Assembly (NCBI GenBank): GCA_021779635.1
Contig: JAJYAH010000483.1
Location: 1-5,835 of the forward strand
Direction of reading: 5' to 3'
DNA length: 5,835 nucleotides
Source: Pseudomonadota bacterium
GTDB taxonomy: Bacteria > Pseudomonadota > Alphaproteobacteria > Rhizobiales > Xanthobacteraceae
Shown: in pieces, positions 5,429-5,835 of the stretch
Position numbering within the stretch: position 1 is the stretch's first letter
Layout: every line of letters begins with the position of its first letter
The notes under the pieces: generated by a model
Told to the model about the DNA's origin: nothing
What the model saw: the letters and a program-made list of their open reading frames with translations, nothing else
Database searches by the model: none
Position numbers and translations under genes: made by a program

Positions 5429-5835
5429 GCGAGGAGCCCGTCGTTCCCTATTGGCATTTGTGGACCGCGGCCGACGGCATAAGCCGGTTAACGAAGTGCG
5501 CGATGACCGAATTCGAGTTGAAGTCCATGAAGCCGCCCGCCGACCCGCAGTGGCAGGGCCGGCCCATAACCAGGACAACGACGATGATGGTGACCGTGCA
5601 ACCGGTTGGCTGGATGGGCACCTGGCATGAAAACCCGAAACCACAATGGATTGTGCCGTTGTCGGGACGCTGGTTTGTTGAAGCTATGGATGGTACGCGC
5701 GTTGAAATGGGCCCAGGCGAAATTTCGTTTGGTGGGGATCAGAACTGCCGCGAAGTTGATGGCAGGCGCGGACACCGGTCCGGCACTATTGGCGACCTTC
5801 CGGCCGTGCTCATGGTGGTCCAGTTCGAAGATTCA
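5425..5835 (+). CDS. Cupin-domain protein, 3' end outside the window
   Basis: The frame opens at ATG 5425 inside the DoxX stop (ATGA) and stays open for 137 codons to the window edge. The protein starts MSEEPVVPYWHLWTAADG, and LTKCAMTEFELKSMKPPADP follows. The cupin core runs from TVQPVGWMGTWHENPKPQ (58-74) through IVPLSGRWFVEAMDG (76-90) and the turn VEMGPGEISFGGDQN (93-107) to GHRSGTIGDLPAVLMVV. The usual two-His-Glu metal motif is only partly present: H68 in WHENP, Q74 where a second ligand might sit, and H117 late in the domain. Metal binding and enzymatic activity are therefore uncertain, and sugar or small-acid binding is as likely. No signal peptide is seen, so it is expected to be cytoplasmic. 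The overlap suggests production alongside the DoxX protein. The C-terminus is missing from the window. Confidence 0.8.
   Translation, partial: MSEEPVVPYWHLWTAADGISRLTKCAMTEFELKSMKPPADPQWQGRPITRTTTMMVTVQPVGWMGTWHENPKPQWIVPLSGRWFVEAMDGTRVEMGPGEISFGGDQNCREVDGRRGHRSGTIGDLPAVLMVVQFEDS

Noticed and set aside
1..5835. CRISPR arrays, tRNA or rRNA genes
   Set aside because: No regularly spaced repeats, and no cloverleaf or ribosomal RNA signatures were noticed on either strand.

Overview
The window looks like a piece of an alphaproteobacterial genome. The evidence is GC-rich third codon positions in most genes, transposase types common in rhizobia and their relatives, and close protein similarity to alphaproteobacterial families as I remember them. 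I cannot name the genus from the sequence.

Left part (1 to about 1707) is an accessory zone of broken insertion sequences. A minus-strand IS1182-type transposase enters from the left edge and stops being recognisable near 362, where its own N-terminus should still follow. From 365 to 980 there are only small, unrecognised reading frames: two overlapping hydrophobic frames on the minus strand and one 64-codon frame on the plus strand with a plausible ribosome binding site. From about 986 to 1368 lies the 5' part of an IS481-type transposase gene (plus strand), broken by several frameshifts. It abuts the 5' part of an IS5/IS1182-type (DUF772) transposase gene (minus strand, 1368 to 1707), also frameshifted. 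The two fragments meet inside their coding regions at about 1367 to 1370, so neither element has its far end.

Right part (1880 to 5835) is ordinary, intact coding sequence, all on the plus strand. It holds a small YdcZ-type (DUF606) DMT membrane transporter, a 798-residue family GH15 glucoamylase/glucodextranase-like enzyme with no visible signal peptide, a four-helix DoxX-family membrane protein, and a cupin-domain protein whose start overlaps the DoxX stop (ATGA) and which runs off the right edge. A 22-codon frame with a good Shine-Dalgarno sequence sits between the transporter and the GH15 gene.

DoxX and cupin are very probably co-translated, and GH15 lies 96 bases upstream in the same direction. 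A shared role around sugar or aldehyde metabolism is possible, but that is inference. I found no strong case for a new defence or mobile system. The most interesting items are the sequestered-start hairpin of the dead IS481 gene, the chimeric IS junction, the unexplained small frames in 365 to 980, and the GH15/DoxX/cupin arrangement.
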